Source: Egaibacter sp046050465
GTDB taxonomy: Bacteria; Pseudomonadota; Gammaproteobacteria; Burkholderiales; Burkholderiaceae_C
Assembly (NCBI GenBank): GCA_046050465.1
Contig: JBJOPS010000036.1
Location: 1-64,000, forward strand
Length of the DNA: 64,000 nt
Direction: 5' to 3'
How positions within the stretch are numbered: the stretch's first letter is position 1; each line of letters opens with the position of its first letter. The position numbers and the translations under genes are program-made. The notes below the pieces were generated by a model that saw nothing but the letters and a program-made list of their open reading frames with translations, was not told the origin of the DNA and did no database searches. This document shows, one piece after another, positions 8,830-16,445 of the stretch.

Positions 8830-9642
8830 TTAGCCTACAGTAATAACGGATCGGGCTCCAGTGCGTCGCCCGATCAGATTCAGAAGGTTGGACAAAGCTG
8901 CTTCGCGGTCTGGCGCTGCACCAGCTTCGCCAACAAACCGCAACCGCGAGCCAATCCACTCGCCAGTTCCGCTTAACTGCAGGCCTCCATCCAGGGTTTC
9001 AAGCTCCAGCCTTGTTGTTTCGCCTCCGGACACGGTGAGGCGATAGCTGCCCATAGGCTTGAGAGTGGACAGCCTTGACGACATATTGTTGGCATCCAGC
9101 ACCGCCTGCCCCTCAATGGTCAGGCGGCCCTCAATCCACGTAGCAGAAAAGCCCGTCGTGACCACCTTCATGAGCCCTTCTGGTTGCATGGTATTCCAGG
9201 GCGTACCCAAGCCAGCCAACATTGCTGCAGGCCAGGTGGATTCACCGTTGAGCACCGTTGCTTTGACGCCACCCCACTGCATGGCGGCCTGTATGCGCAG
9301 CGGTTGTGGGGTGCAGCATTCGGCACTGACCGCGAGGTTCAAACCAGTCAGAGCCGGTGAAATATGCCATTGCAGTAAACCAGGCAATACAGCCCTGTCG
9401 CGACTTGCGGCTCCTCCAGTCAGTGCCAGCTGGGCCGAACCCGACCATACGGTTCCACGTGCATCGGTCAGCAGCACTTTCCCGGCCGAGCTGCTGCTCA
9501 CGGCCGATGCCAGCCACGATGCCGGTGCAAACACCAGCACCGTCAATGCCACGCCCAGCACCATGCCAAAGATGGCCAGCCCCCAGGGGGTTTTGTTGGA
9601 TACGGATGCGAAAGGGCGACGGTTCGGTTTCATCAATGTCAT
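8830..9642 (-). CDS. gspN: Type II secretion protein GspN
   Basis: This 270-residue protein has one N-terminal membrane anchor (about residues 18-40) and a periplasmic remainder. It fits the poorly understood GspN accessory family by position and by blocks such as GTVWSGSAQLALTGG and LQWHISPALTG. GspN is dispensable in some systems. Its start overlaps the gspM stop by 4 bp, indicating coupled translation. Confidence 0.8.
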   Translation of the reverse strand: MTLMKPNRRPFASVSNKTPWGLAIFGMVLGVALTVLVFAPASWLASAVSSSSAGKVLLTDARGTVWSGSAQLALTGGAASRDRAVLPGLLQWHISPALTGLNLAVSAECCTPQPLRIQAAMQWGGVKATVLNGESTWPAAMLAGLGTPWNTMQPEGLMKVVTTGFSATWIEGRLTIEGQAVLDANNMSSRLSTLKPMGSYRLTVSGGETTRLELETLDGGLQLSGTGEWIGSRLRFVGEAGAAPDREAALSNLLNLIGRRTGARSVITVG

Positions 9643-10142
9643 CGCGCGGGCAGCACCAGCACCACCACACCATCCCAGCCAGATCTGGTATCGGTGGTGT
9701 TGCGCGTCAGCCGCGATTCAATGGGCAGGGCATGCGCATCAACCCGGACCTGGGCGAGCCAGGACACCAGTGCTTCAGGTGGCACGGCCTTCATGGTGAC
9801 GGTAGCACGTTCTCCTGCCATCGTGATCTGTGCCTGAGCCCCGAGATTCTTTTTCACCAGCGTGGCCAGCATGCGTGACGCATCGTCGTAGCTGACTTTG
9901 GGTCGGGATTGCAGGGCCTGGGCTTGCGCCTGCATAGCCCGCATGGACTGCAGCTGGGCGTCCAGCGCGCGGTGCTGGGCGTCCGCGGTGCCGAGCACCG
10001 TCAAAGCTGGCGACAGAAGAAGCCACCACACCACCGCCAGAATGATCAGGCCCGCAGCCGCTGCAAGCATGGCTTTTTCGCGCGGAGCTACTGAAGCCCA
10101 ACGGGCTTGCAGGGTGGACTGGAGCGAGGCGGGCAGCTTCAT
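9639..10142 (-). CDS. gspM: Type II secretion protein GspM
   Basis: This 167-residue inner-membrane protein has a short cytosolic N-terminus with an APREKAMLAAAA motif, one membrane helix (~26-45) and a periplasmic ferredoxin-like domain. GspM partners GspL in the inner-membrane platform. Position between gspL and gspN, the 4-bp overlaps at both ends and the membrane topology support the call. Confidence 0.85.
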   Translation of the reverse strand: MKLPASLQSTLQARWASVAPREKAMLAAAAGLIILAVVWWLLLSPALTVLGTADAQHRALDAQLQSMRAMQAQAQALQSRPKVSYDDASRMLATLVKKNLGAQAQITMAGERATVTMKAVPPEALVSWLAQVRVDAHALPIESRLTRNTTDTRSGWDGVVVLVLPAR

Positions 10143-11377
10143 GGTGCTCCTGTGGGGCCTGCGGGCCGCATGACCAGCGTTTCGCTTTCAAGCCGTCCTG
10201 CAAAGCCCCGGGCCTGCAATTGGGTGGTCATGGCCGATGCCTCCTCGCCACCCAGCCCCAGCCCCTTGAAGCGGGCTTCACCGGCGACAAATTCGATGCC
10301 GGAGATGCTGCGATTAAGGGGTGCCGTGTCTCCAATAGCGGCCAGCATCACCTCCAGATCACGCCTGGAGAGATTGCCTCCAGCCTGGTGCAGCAGACCC
10401 ATTTCCCGCTCCATCTGGACGGGGGCATCGACGATGACCTGGACGCCCGGAAAAGTCTGGGTCAGCACGGACCGGATGGTTTCGCGTTTCGTGTCCAGCG
10501 CCGATTTTTCCCGCCAGGCCATGGCATTCAAGCCAATCAGGTTGGCACCAACCAGCACAGCCACCCCCCAGCGTGCGGCACGCCACCTGGGTGACTGCAG
10601 AAACGCCACCCATCCGGACGAAAGACGTTTGAGGGCGCGTTTACCGCCAGAATTGGCCAGATCAAATTGCGCCAGATCCCAGGAAGACTGGGCAGCCCGC
10701 AGGGCCCGTTCGGGCCAGGTCTGCAAGGTAGCGCGACGCTGAAGGTGTTTCTCTGCCAGTTCCAGCACGGCAGGCTCGGCCATGACTTCCGCTTGCGCAG
10801 GCAGATTACCCAGACTACGGGCCAGTGACAGGGCGGCGCTCGTCACTGGCAGGATGGTTACGCCACCCTCATCGGGGATGACCAGGTCAGCCTGATCCGG
10901 TTCTCCTACCAGGTAAATGGCAGAAGGTGGTGTCAGAGCGGCACCTGGTACGAATTCCGGAACAATGCGCGACACCGGGCATTGCGCACCTTCCAGAATC
11001 GACAGACTGGCACGCAACCAGGCCTTGTCACACACCGCCACCCAGAATGGCAGCCCCGGGTCAATGGTCGGCTCCAGCGCAAAGTGCAGATGTTCGGCAT
11101 CGTCCAGCAGGCGCTCCTCCAGTAAGCCCTCAAGAACTGCGCGCAACCGTGGAGAGCTGGTGCTTACACCTCGTGGCAGTTCGACCTGATGCCATGACAG
11201 AACCCGTGCAGACACCACGGCTACTGCCGCATCACCTGGACCATTGTGGCGGGGCAGCAGATTGGCAACCGCTTTGGAGTAGCGCTCCACGGTTACCCCG
11301 TCTGAACTCAGTGCGTACGCGAACTCCGTAGCCGAAGTGGCGGCCTGCTGGGGGAGTTTGACGATCAGCGTGGTCAT
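10139..11377 (-). CDS. gspL: Type II secretion protein GspL
   Basis: This 412-residue protein has an N-terminal cytosolic actin-like domain that docks GspE, a single membrane helix near residues 270-290, and a periplasmic C-terminal domain that pairs with GspM. The frame is continuous and of usual length. A 45-bp gap separates it from gspK, the largest gap between consecutive genes from gspG to gspD. It overlaps gspM by 4 bp. Confidence 0.88.
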   Translation of the reverse strand: MTTLIVKLPQQAATSATEFAYALSSDGVTVERYSKAVANLLPRHNGPGDAAVAVVSARVLSWHQVELPRGVSTSSPRLRAVLEGLLEERLLDDAEHLHFALEPTIDPGLPFWVAVCDKAWLRASLSILEGAQCPVSRIVPEFVPGAALTPPSAIYLVGEPDQADLVIPDEGGVTILPVTSAALSLARSLGNLPAQAEVMAEPAVLELAEKHLQRRATLQTWPERALRAAQSSWDLAQFDLANSGGKRALKRLSSGWVAFLQSPRWRAARWGVAVLVGANLIGLNAMAWREKSALDTKRETIRSVLTQTFPGVQVIVDAPVQMEREMGLLHQAGGNLSRRDLEVMLAAIGDTAPLNRSISGIEFVAGEARFKGLGLGGEEASAMTTQLQARGFAGRLESETLVMRPAGPTGAP

Positions 11378-11422
11378 GATGAGGTGAGGGGGCTCATTGT
11401 AGTGAGGTGACTTGCGCCGATG

Positions 11423-12454
11423 TTATTGACCAAAGGCCATGGTTGTTGACTCAGCGGGCGGGCCTTCATGCAATACGCCGCGTTCGCGCCAGAGGATTTT
11501 CACATCCAGACCATCACGTTGCAGCAAAGAGTGTTCCTGAAAGGTGGTGTCGTCAATGCGCAAACGGCCCCTCACTTCAAAAAACCGGGAAGTCACGGTT
11601 AACGCATCCTGATTCCCGGGATTGCTGATTTCCGGCGCATATTGCATGACCTCGCCCAGCGTGCGAAAGTGGGACTGATTGCGCTGTGCAACCAGCTTTT
11701 GGGCGGTGGCCCTGGCCATTGTCGGCACGGCTGCATACAGGGTTTCTGCCGAGGCAGTGTTCACATTCAGCAGCGTGCGCGCAGGCAGCAGGGTGACAAA
11801 CGGCGTGATGATGGCCAGTGTGCGGGGCGGCAGACCCATCCAGACCAGTTGCTCCAGTCGCTGCGGCATCAGGGCAGTGAACGCATCGCCTTTTGCGGCC
11901 TGTGTGTCGGCTTCAGTGGCGCCACTTTCAGAGGCCAGGCGCAGGTTTTCAGCCAGATCGGCCAGCTGTTGCTGCGGCAAGCCCAGCAACTCAAACAGTC
12001 TGGTGAAGGTCGTCATGGTGCGGGCCGACACCTTGTTGTCTTCAATGAGGTTCAACACATTCAGACGGCCTTGCGCATCGGTGATCTGGCCAGACAGAAA
12101 TGCTTCCATGGTGGAGTCGGAGTCGGTCGCCGTGTTGTACTGGTCAACCGCCAGAAAGCTCGACAAGCGGGCCTCTTGCAGCGAAATCGCCCAAGGCTCA
12201 GCCAGGTGGTCGGCACCACCTGCACGCGCATCCTCAATCAGGATCAGCCGCGACCAGTCCATCGAGCCGCTCAATATCCAGCCTGACTGCACCCGCAAAC
12301 GGTCAGCCGCTTCCACTTCCACTGCGCGCCATTGTTGCCACAGCGACGCAGCCGCCAGGGTCGCCACCAGTGTCACGGTCAGCATGGCTGCCAGCAGCGC
12401 AGCGCCACGGGCATGGTGCCCACGTTTGCCGGTGCTCATGTTCGAAGGCGTCAT
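11423..12454 (-). CDS. gspK: Type II secretion minor pseudopilin GspK
   Basis: This 343-residue minor pseudopilin caps the pseudopilus tip with GspI and GspJ. The N-terminus has the class III prepilin pattern: positive residues, then RGAALLAAMLTVTLVATLAA as the hydrophobic stem. It lacks the Glu at position 5 found in other pseudopilins, as is typical of GspK. The large helical insert domain and the NVNTASAETLYAAVP helix-hairpin-like segment are also present. A second ATG lies at codon 6. The gene overlaps gspJ by 4 bp. Confidence 0.9.
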   Translation of the reverse strand: MTPSNMSTGKRGHHARGAALLAAMLTVTLVATLAAASLWQQWRAVEVEAADRLRVQSGWILSGSMDWSRLILIEDARAGGADHLAEPWAISLQEARLSSFLAVDQYNTATDSDSTMEAFLSGQITDAQGRLNVLNLIEDNKVSARTMTTFTRLFELLGLPQQQLADLAENLRLASESGATEADTQAAKGDAFTALMPQRLEQLVWMGLPPRTLAIITPFVTLLPARTLLNVNTASAETLYAAVPTMARATAQKLVAQRNQSHFRTLGEVMQYAPEISNPGNQDALTVTSRFFEVRGRLRIDDTTFQEHSLLQRDGLDVKILWRERGVLHEGPPAESTTMAFGQ

Positions 12455-13125
12455 ATCGATTTGCCTCCACTCAAGGTGGGCCGGATCCAGTCCAGCGTAA
12501 GGTCACCCACCAGCGTTTCTCCGGAGGGCAGGGTTAGCGTCAAACGCACGCCATCGGGCAAAACGGTGATCGGCCCGCCCGATGCATCGCCGGACAGCGC
12601 ATGGCCCCAGGCGTCACCCTGGTAAAAATACACCTGCCACCGATCCAGCGCTGTAATGGCAACCTCCTTTTGTTTTTCTTCATCGCCCGGGTTTTGGGCC
12701 CATTGCGCTGCCTGGCGCCAGGCCTGATCCAGTTCATTGCGCGTGCGCACCGGGCTGGATTGCCAGCGCAGCCATTGGCCGCCAGCGTCGTTTACCCGAC
12801 GAGTCCATGCAACGACCAGCACGCCTTGCGTCGGATCAACGGTGTTGCGCCGGGTCACGCGCAACACCCGGCCATCCCAGTCCATGGGCGCCGCATTGCC
12901 TGCGCCTGTTAACTGGGTGATGTTGTCCAGGTCCGAGCGCCACTGCATCAAGCCGGCCTGCAGGGTCACAATCTCATCGGCCCGGGTTTGCGTCTGCGAT
13001 TGCGCCCGTGTCATGCCATCGAGCCCGCGCCAGCTCAATACCGCCATCAGCGACATGATGGTAATGGCCACCAGCACCTCGATCAGCGTGAAGCCACAGT
13101 CGCGTCTTTGGCCTTGTACCATCAA
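12451..13125 (-). CDS. gspJ: Type II secretion minor pseudopilin GspJ
   Basis: This 224-residue minor pseudopilin has the prepilin peptidase site CGFTLIEVLVAI at residues ~10-21, followed by the hydrophobic stem and a globular domain. GspJ forms the tip complex with GspI and GspK. It overlaps both neighbours by 4 bp. Confidence 0.93.
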   Translation of the reverse strand: MMVQGQRRDCGFTLIEVLVAITIMSLMAVLSWRGLDGMTRAQSQTQTRADEIVTLQAGLMQWRSDLDNITQLTGAGNAAPMDWDGRVLRVTRRNTVDPTQGVLVVAWTRRVNDAGGQWLRWQSSPVRTRNELDQAWRQAAQWAQNPGDEEKQKEVAITALDRWQVYFYQGDAWGHALSGDASGGPITVLPDGVRLTLTLPSGETLVGDLTLDWIRPTLSGGKSI

Positions 13126-13496
13126 AACCGCCCAATCACGGTAGACAGTTTGAGCACGGGCACTTCATCATGGGTGACCCGGGCATCCACCCGCCTGAAA
13201 TGGGGGTTGGGCGTGGGCATGACCGTGACGGCCACATCAAACCTGAAACCCACCTGTTCGCATTGTGAAGCACTGTTGCCGACAACCGGCATCTGTTTGA
13301 GCAGGCGAATGCGTGTGAGCTCGTTTTCGGCGCACAAATGTGCCAGCAACAGGTCTGACTGGCGCGCAGCGGTATTGGTCAGCGCATTGGTAGCCTGCAT
13401 GCCCGCCATCAGCGCGACAGCCACGATGGCAAGCGCCACCAGCACCTCAATGAGGGTAAACCCCTTTGAACAGGAAAGGACGCGCATGGGTTTCAT
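13122..13496 (-). CDS. gspI: Type II secretion minor pseudopilin GspI
   Basis: This 124-residue minor pseudopilin has a short leader, the cleavage motif KGFTLIEVLVALAIVAVALMA at residues ~11 onward, and a small C-terminal domain. The family block LAHLCAENELTRIRL is present. It overlaps gspH and gspJ by 4 bp each. Confidence 0.93.
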   Translation of the reverse strand: MKPMRVLSCSKGFTLIEVLVALAIVAVALMAGMQATNALTNTAARQSDLLLAHLCAENELTRIRLLKQMPVVGNSASQCEQVGFRFDVAVTVMPTPNPHFRRVDARVTHDEVPVLKLSTVIGRF

Positions 13497-14101
13497 GGCC
13501 GACTCACGATGGGCTCAAACGGCACCACGGCAAAGGGCCGCAGCCCGTCGGACATCACCCGGACAGTCTTTTCAGGTTGTTCCTTCAGACTCAGAAACAC
13601 CTCCTGACGCCCAATCAACGGCTCAGGGCCCAGATTCAGGACGGCCTTGGCGTCAACCGTGACGCCCTCGCTTTGCCAACGCCCGGACCGGTCGCTGCCG
13701 GACAAACCGGTGAATTTGAAACCTGTGCCGGTGCTCTTCCAGTTCACCGGCACCCCGGTGGCACGGGACTGTGCCCGGGCCGACTCCAGCATCGCAGCCA
13801 GCCGTTGGCCCTCACGCTCCAGTTGCGTGTTGGCGCTGTCGCGCATGGCAAACGCCACCCCCGCCGTGCCCATGGCGATGATGGCGATAACCACAAGCAG
13901 CTCAATCAGCGTGAAACCGCGTTGGCGGTGCGACGCTGGTGAGAATGCGAATAGACAATTTTCCGCAGGGCCGCCCCAAGGAAAATTAGCCCCCTGTGGG
14001 GGCAGCGCAGCACACGCAGTGGCAAGCGTGGGGGTCAGGCTACTGCCAGCTTCCAACGTCAGCATTCTTTCCCTCGCCCCCGGCTTGCGCATCGGCACCA
14101 A
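13493..14101 (-). CDS. gspH: Minor pseudopilin GspH with an unusually long leader
   Basis: The pseudopilin part begins at RGFTLIELLVVIAIIA (about residue 61), and the following ~140 residues fit GspH. The leader before the cleavage site is ~60 residues long, far beyond the usual 5-15. No ATG, GTG or TTG lies in frame between codon 13 and the motif, so the start must be at 14101 or 14065, inside the end of gspG. The extra leader is encoded by a GC-rich palindromic repeat (about 13958-14040). Whether the protein is still processed normally cannot be told from sequence. Confidence 0.85.
   Translation of the reverse strand: MVPMRKPGARERMLTLEAGSSLTPTLATACAALPPQGANFPWGGPAENCLFAFSPASHRQRGFTLIELLVVIAIIAMGTAGVAFAMRDSANTQLEREGQRLAAMLESARAQSRATGVPVNWKSTGTGFKFTGLSGSDRSGRWQSEGVTVDAKAVLNLGPEPLIGRQEVFLSLKEQPEKTVRVMSDGLRPFAVVPFEPIVSRP
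13958..14040 (-). repeat. GC-rich REP-like palindrome at the gspG/gspH junction
   Basis: On the minus strand the segment contains CTGCCCCCACAGGGGGCTAA and then CCTTGGGGCGGCCC. This is the look of a common intergenic REP-like repeat of Comamonadaceae (CTGCCCCC...GGGGGC...TTGGGGCGGCCC). Here it separates gspG from the pseudopilin part of gspH and is read through as the gspH leader. Confidence 0.6.
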
Positions 14102-14483
14102 ACGACATCACGTCGATCTCGCCCTTGATGCCCGGGTTGAGGTATTGATAAGCCTGGCCCCACGGGTCGTTGGGCAGGCGTTCCAGATACGGTTTCCAGT
14201 TCGGCGGAATCGGCCCGCCGCCCGCGGGTTTGGCGACCAGCGCCTTCAGGCCCTGCTCCGCCGTGGGGTAGCGCTGGTTGTCCAGCCGGTACAGTTTCAG
14301 CGCCTGCATCAGGTTGTTGACATCCGTCTTGGCGGCGGTAGCGCGCGCATCATCGGCGCGGTCCAGCACATTGGGCACGATCAGTGCGGCCAGCACGCCG
14401 ATGATGACCAGCACCACCATCAATTCAATCAGCGTGAAGCCGCGCGCCAATGTTGTCTTGAACGCAAATCGGAGTCTTTTCAT
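14040..14483 (-). CDS. gspG: Type II secretion major pseudopilin GspG
   Basis: The major pseudopilin forms the shaft of the pseudopilus. The cleavage site ARGFTLIELMVVLVII is near residue 14. The family blocks DVNNLMQALKLYRLDN, YPTAEQGLKALV and NDPWGQAYQYLNPG, with the calcium-loop region near the C-terminus, are clear. The ATG at 14483 is chosen over the one at 14516 because AAGGA lies upstream of it and it gives a normal short leader. The first leftward gene of the run, it is divergent from gspC. Confidence 0.95.
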   Translation of the reverse strand: MKRLRFAFKTTLARGFTLIELMVVLVIIGVLAALIVPNVLDRADDARATAAKTDVNNLMQALKLYRLDNQRYPTAEQGLKALVAKPAGGGPIPPNWKPYLERLPNDPWGQAYQYLNPGIKGEIDVMSFGADAQAGGEGKNADVGSWQ

Positions 14484-14529
14484 GGGTCTAACGTGTCCTT
14501 CCCGGGGTGACGTCAATCATAATCCGCCC

Positions 14530-15018
14530 ATGTTGACAAATTCACAAAGCAGGCAACTGTCGCACTTTGTTACGTTCACCGTGTGGGCGCTGGTGGCGGC
14601 CTGTCTGGTTTTCTGGGTGTTGAAGTGGGCAGGCTCGTCGCAGGGGAGCGATTTGTCCTCGGGTGGTGCGGTCAGCGCGGCAGATGGCTTCGCGCAGGTT
14701 AGCGCGGGGGACCCGTCTGTCATTGCCAAACTGCTGGGGGCCGTGCGTGCAGCGCCCGTGGCTCAGGCGGCGGCTGTGCCCAGTCGCATTGTCCTGATGG
14801 GCGTTTTGGCCAGTGCGTCCAGCCAGGGTGCGGCACTGATTGCGGTGGGTGACAAACCGGCCAAGCCGTTTCGTGTGGGCGCCCAGGTGGACGACGGGCT
14901 CATCCTGCAATCTGTCAAAACGCGCAGTGCGCAGTTGGGTTCTGATGCCAGCGGCCCCACTACCATGACGCTGGAACTGCCGCCGCCCCCGCCGCCCCCG
15001 TCGCCCCCGTCGCGTTAG
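14530..15018 (+). CDS. gspC: Short type II secretion protein GspC
   Basis: This 162-residue inner-membrane protein has an N-terminal membrane helix (~16-38) and a periplasmic homology region (IVLMGVLAS... to LILQSV) that contacts the GspD N0 domain. It ends in a proline-rich tail (PPPPPPPSPPSR) and has no PDZ or coiled-coil domain, unlike many GspC proteins. It is transcribed away from gspG, with 46 bp between the start codons, so the two promoters must overlap. Confidence 0.85.
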   Translation: MLTNSQSRQLSHFVTFTVWALVAACLVFWVLKWAGSSQGSDLSSGGAVSAADGFAQVSAGDPSVIAKLLGAVRAAPVAQAAAVPSRIVLMGVLASASSQGAALIAVGDKPAKPFRVGAQVDDGLILQSVKTRSAQLGSDASGPTTMTLELPPPPPPPSPPSR

Positions 15019-15060
15019 CTCCGGGTTAGCTTCTTCTGGTTAGCTTCTATTTCGCTGGCT

Positions 15061-15636
15061 TCACAGCTCCAGCAGCACCGTTTCCCCGTACCCAGGCCCA
15101 TTGACGGGCCATTGATCCGCACTGCCCACTGTTTGCACACCGCTTGCGATCAATGCGGCCGCGCGGATGACACCTGCATGGGTGATCCAGACCGTGTTTT
15201 CACCTTGCACTTCGGCCATGGCAGTTTCAACCCGCTTCATGAAGGCTTGCACTGATTCGCCACCGCCCGGGCAATGTGTTGCGAACTGCCCGGTCCACCG
15301 GGCCACAGCCTCCTCACCGATGGCGTCCCAGCGCTGGCCTTCCCAGCTGCCAAAGTTCATTTCTGCCAGTTTTTCATCGGAAATTGGTGCCAAATCAGGC
15401 CGTAGCCCGCATAAATAGTTCGTGAGTAGCTCACATCTTTGTAGCGTTGAGGTGCTCAGCGAAACCTGCTGCGCGCCATTCGGTAAACCATTCAATAAAC
15501 CATTCATCGGCAGGCTGGCAGCCAGTTGGGCGGCGCAGGTGCGGGTGGCTGCTTCGTCTGCGGGCACGTCCAGCGCACCGTAGCAAACCCCGGGTTCAAT
15601 CAGCGGGCGGGCGTGGCGCACCAGCCAGAGCTTCAT
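15061..15636 (-). CDS. cobC: Alpha-ribazole phosphatase-like histidine phosphatase
   Basis: This 191-residue histidine phosphatase has the catalytic RHARP motif at residues ~7-11, the second-half WITHAGVIRA motif and the MNFGSWEGQRWD block. Next to cobS it most likely removes the 5'-phosphate of alpha-ribazole phosphate in cobalamin nucleotide-loop assembly. Its start overlaps the cobS stop by 4 bp. A copy of the dispersed repeat (15386-15445, antisense to the gene) encodes residues ~64-84, between the STLQRCE block and LAEMNFG. Confidence 0.85.
   Translation of the reverse strand: MKLWLVRHARPLIEPGVCYGALDVPADEAATRTCAAQLAASLPMNGLLNGLPNGAQQVSLSTSTLQRCELLTNYLCGLRPDLAPISDEKLAEMNFGSWEGQRWDAIGEEAVARWTGQFATHCPGGGESVQAFMKRVETAMAEVQGENTVWITHAGVIRAAALIASGVQTVGSADQWPVNGPGYGETVLLEL
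15386..15445 (+). repeat. Dispersed palindromic element, copy 4 (in cobC)
   Basis: It begins GGTGCCAAATC and continues through CGTGAGTAGC to GTAGC, closely matching the intergenic copy at 18606-18666, including the GGTGCCAAATC upstream extension. It lies antisense to cobC and keeps the cobC frame open. Confidence 0.85.
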
Positions 15637-16445
15637 GGTGTCGCCACCGCGCAGCCCACATAAAACGCGATCTCACACACTTGTTGCGTGGCGCCCAGGC
15701 AGTCTCCCGTGAAACCCTGCAAACGGCGCGCAAACAGCCGCCACATCCACAGCATCGCCAAGCCGCTGCACACCACGCTTGCTATTAAAAATATAGCTGT
15801 ATGTCCATAATACACGATGGCTAGAGGCATAAAACACCATATAAAAGCGACCAAAAGGGCGCTGGAGGTCATCTGGTCGGCCAGCGGCTTGCTTTTGGAG
15901 CCCGCTGCGTCGCCCACGTGCGCCATGGTGCGCACCAGCACCAGCGGCCACAAGCGCGACAACACGTGTGCACCCACCAGCGCGGCCAGCGCCACGTCCA
16001 GCCCCATCGAACCCAAAACGGCCAGCAGGGCCACCTTGGTCATCAACGCCAGTGTGAGCGCCATGGACCCATAAGCCCCGACCCGCGAGTCTTTCATGAT
16101 CTCCAGCGCCCGCAGCCGGTCCACACTGCCGCCCAGTCCATCGGCCACGTCGGCCAGCCCGTCCTCATGAAAGCCGCCGGTGAGCATCACGGTGGCAATG
16201 GTGCAAAACGCGGCGGCCGCCAGCGGCGTGAATTCGCTGGCCGGGAACGCGATGTACACCGCCGCATAAACCACACAGGCCACCACCGCCACGACCCAGC
16301 CCACGCCGGGGAAGTGCGCGGCGCTGGCGCGCAACATGGCCGGGCTGTAACCCACCCAGTCCGCCAGCCGCCCGGTGACCGGGATGCGGGTGAAGAACTG
16401 GATCGCCAGCAAGTAGTGCCGAATGAAACGGCGGATGAAACTCAT
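15633..16445 (-). CDS. cobS: Adenosylcobinamide-GDP ribazoletransferase
   Basis: This 270-residue integral membrane enzyme joins adenosylcobinamide-GDP to alpha-ribazole (phosphate), the last committed step of cobalamin assembly. Diagnostic blocks are AIQFFTRIPV near the N-terminus, the acidic GGFHEDGLADVADGLGG and the KDSRVGAYG motif, with several membrane helices after. A palindromic repeat (15781-15829) encodes residues ~206-222 in a C-terminal hydrophobic helix. The gene overlaps ilvA upstream and cobC downstream by 4 bp each. No cobU/cobT is in the window. Confidence 0.93.
   Translation of the reverse strand: MSFIRRFIRHYLLAIQFFTRIPVTGRLADWVGYSPAMLRASAAHFPGVGWVVAVVACVVYAAVYIAFPASEFTPLAAAAFCTIATVMLTGGFHEDGLADVADGLGGSVDRLRALEIMKDSRVGAYGSMALTLALMTKVALLAVLGSMGLDVALAALVGAHVLSRLWPLVLVRTMAHVGDAAGSKSKPLADQMTSSALLVAFIWCFMPLAIVYYGHTAIFLIASVVCSGLAMLWMWRLFARRLQGFTGDCLGATQQVCEIAFYVGCAVATP
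15781..15829 (-). repeat. Dispersed palindromic element, copy 5 (in cobS)
   Basis: On the minus strand it reads GCCTCTAGCCATCGTG and ends in GCTATATTTTTAATAGC. It is in the cobS sense orientation and in the common frame, so it encodes a hydrophobic peptide within a predicted membrane helix. Confidence 0.75.

Noticed and set aside
15010..15058. Three GTTAGCT units after gspC resembling integron core sites.
   Set aside because: They lack inverse core partners and palindromic arms; simple tandem repetition explains them.
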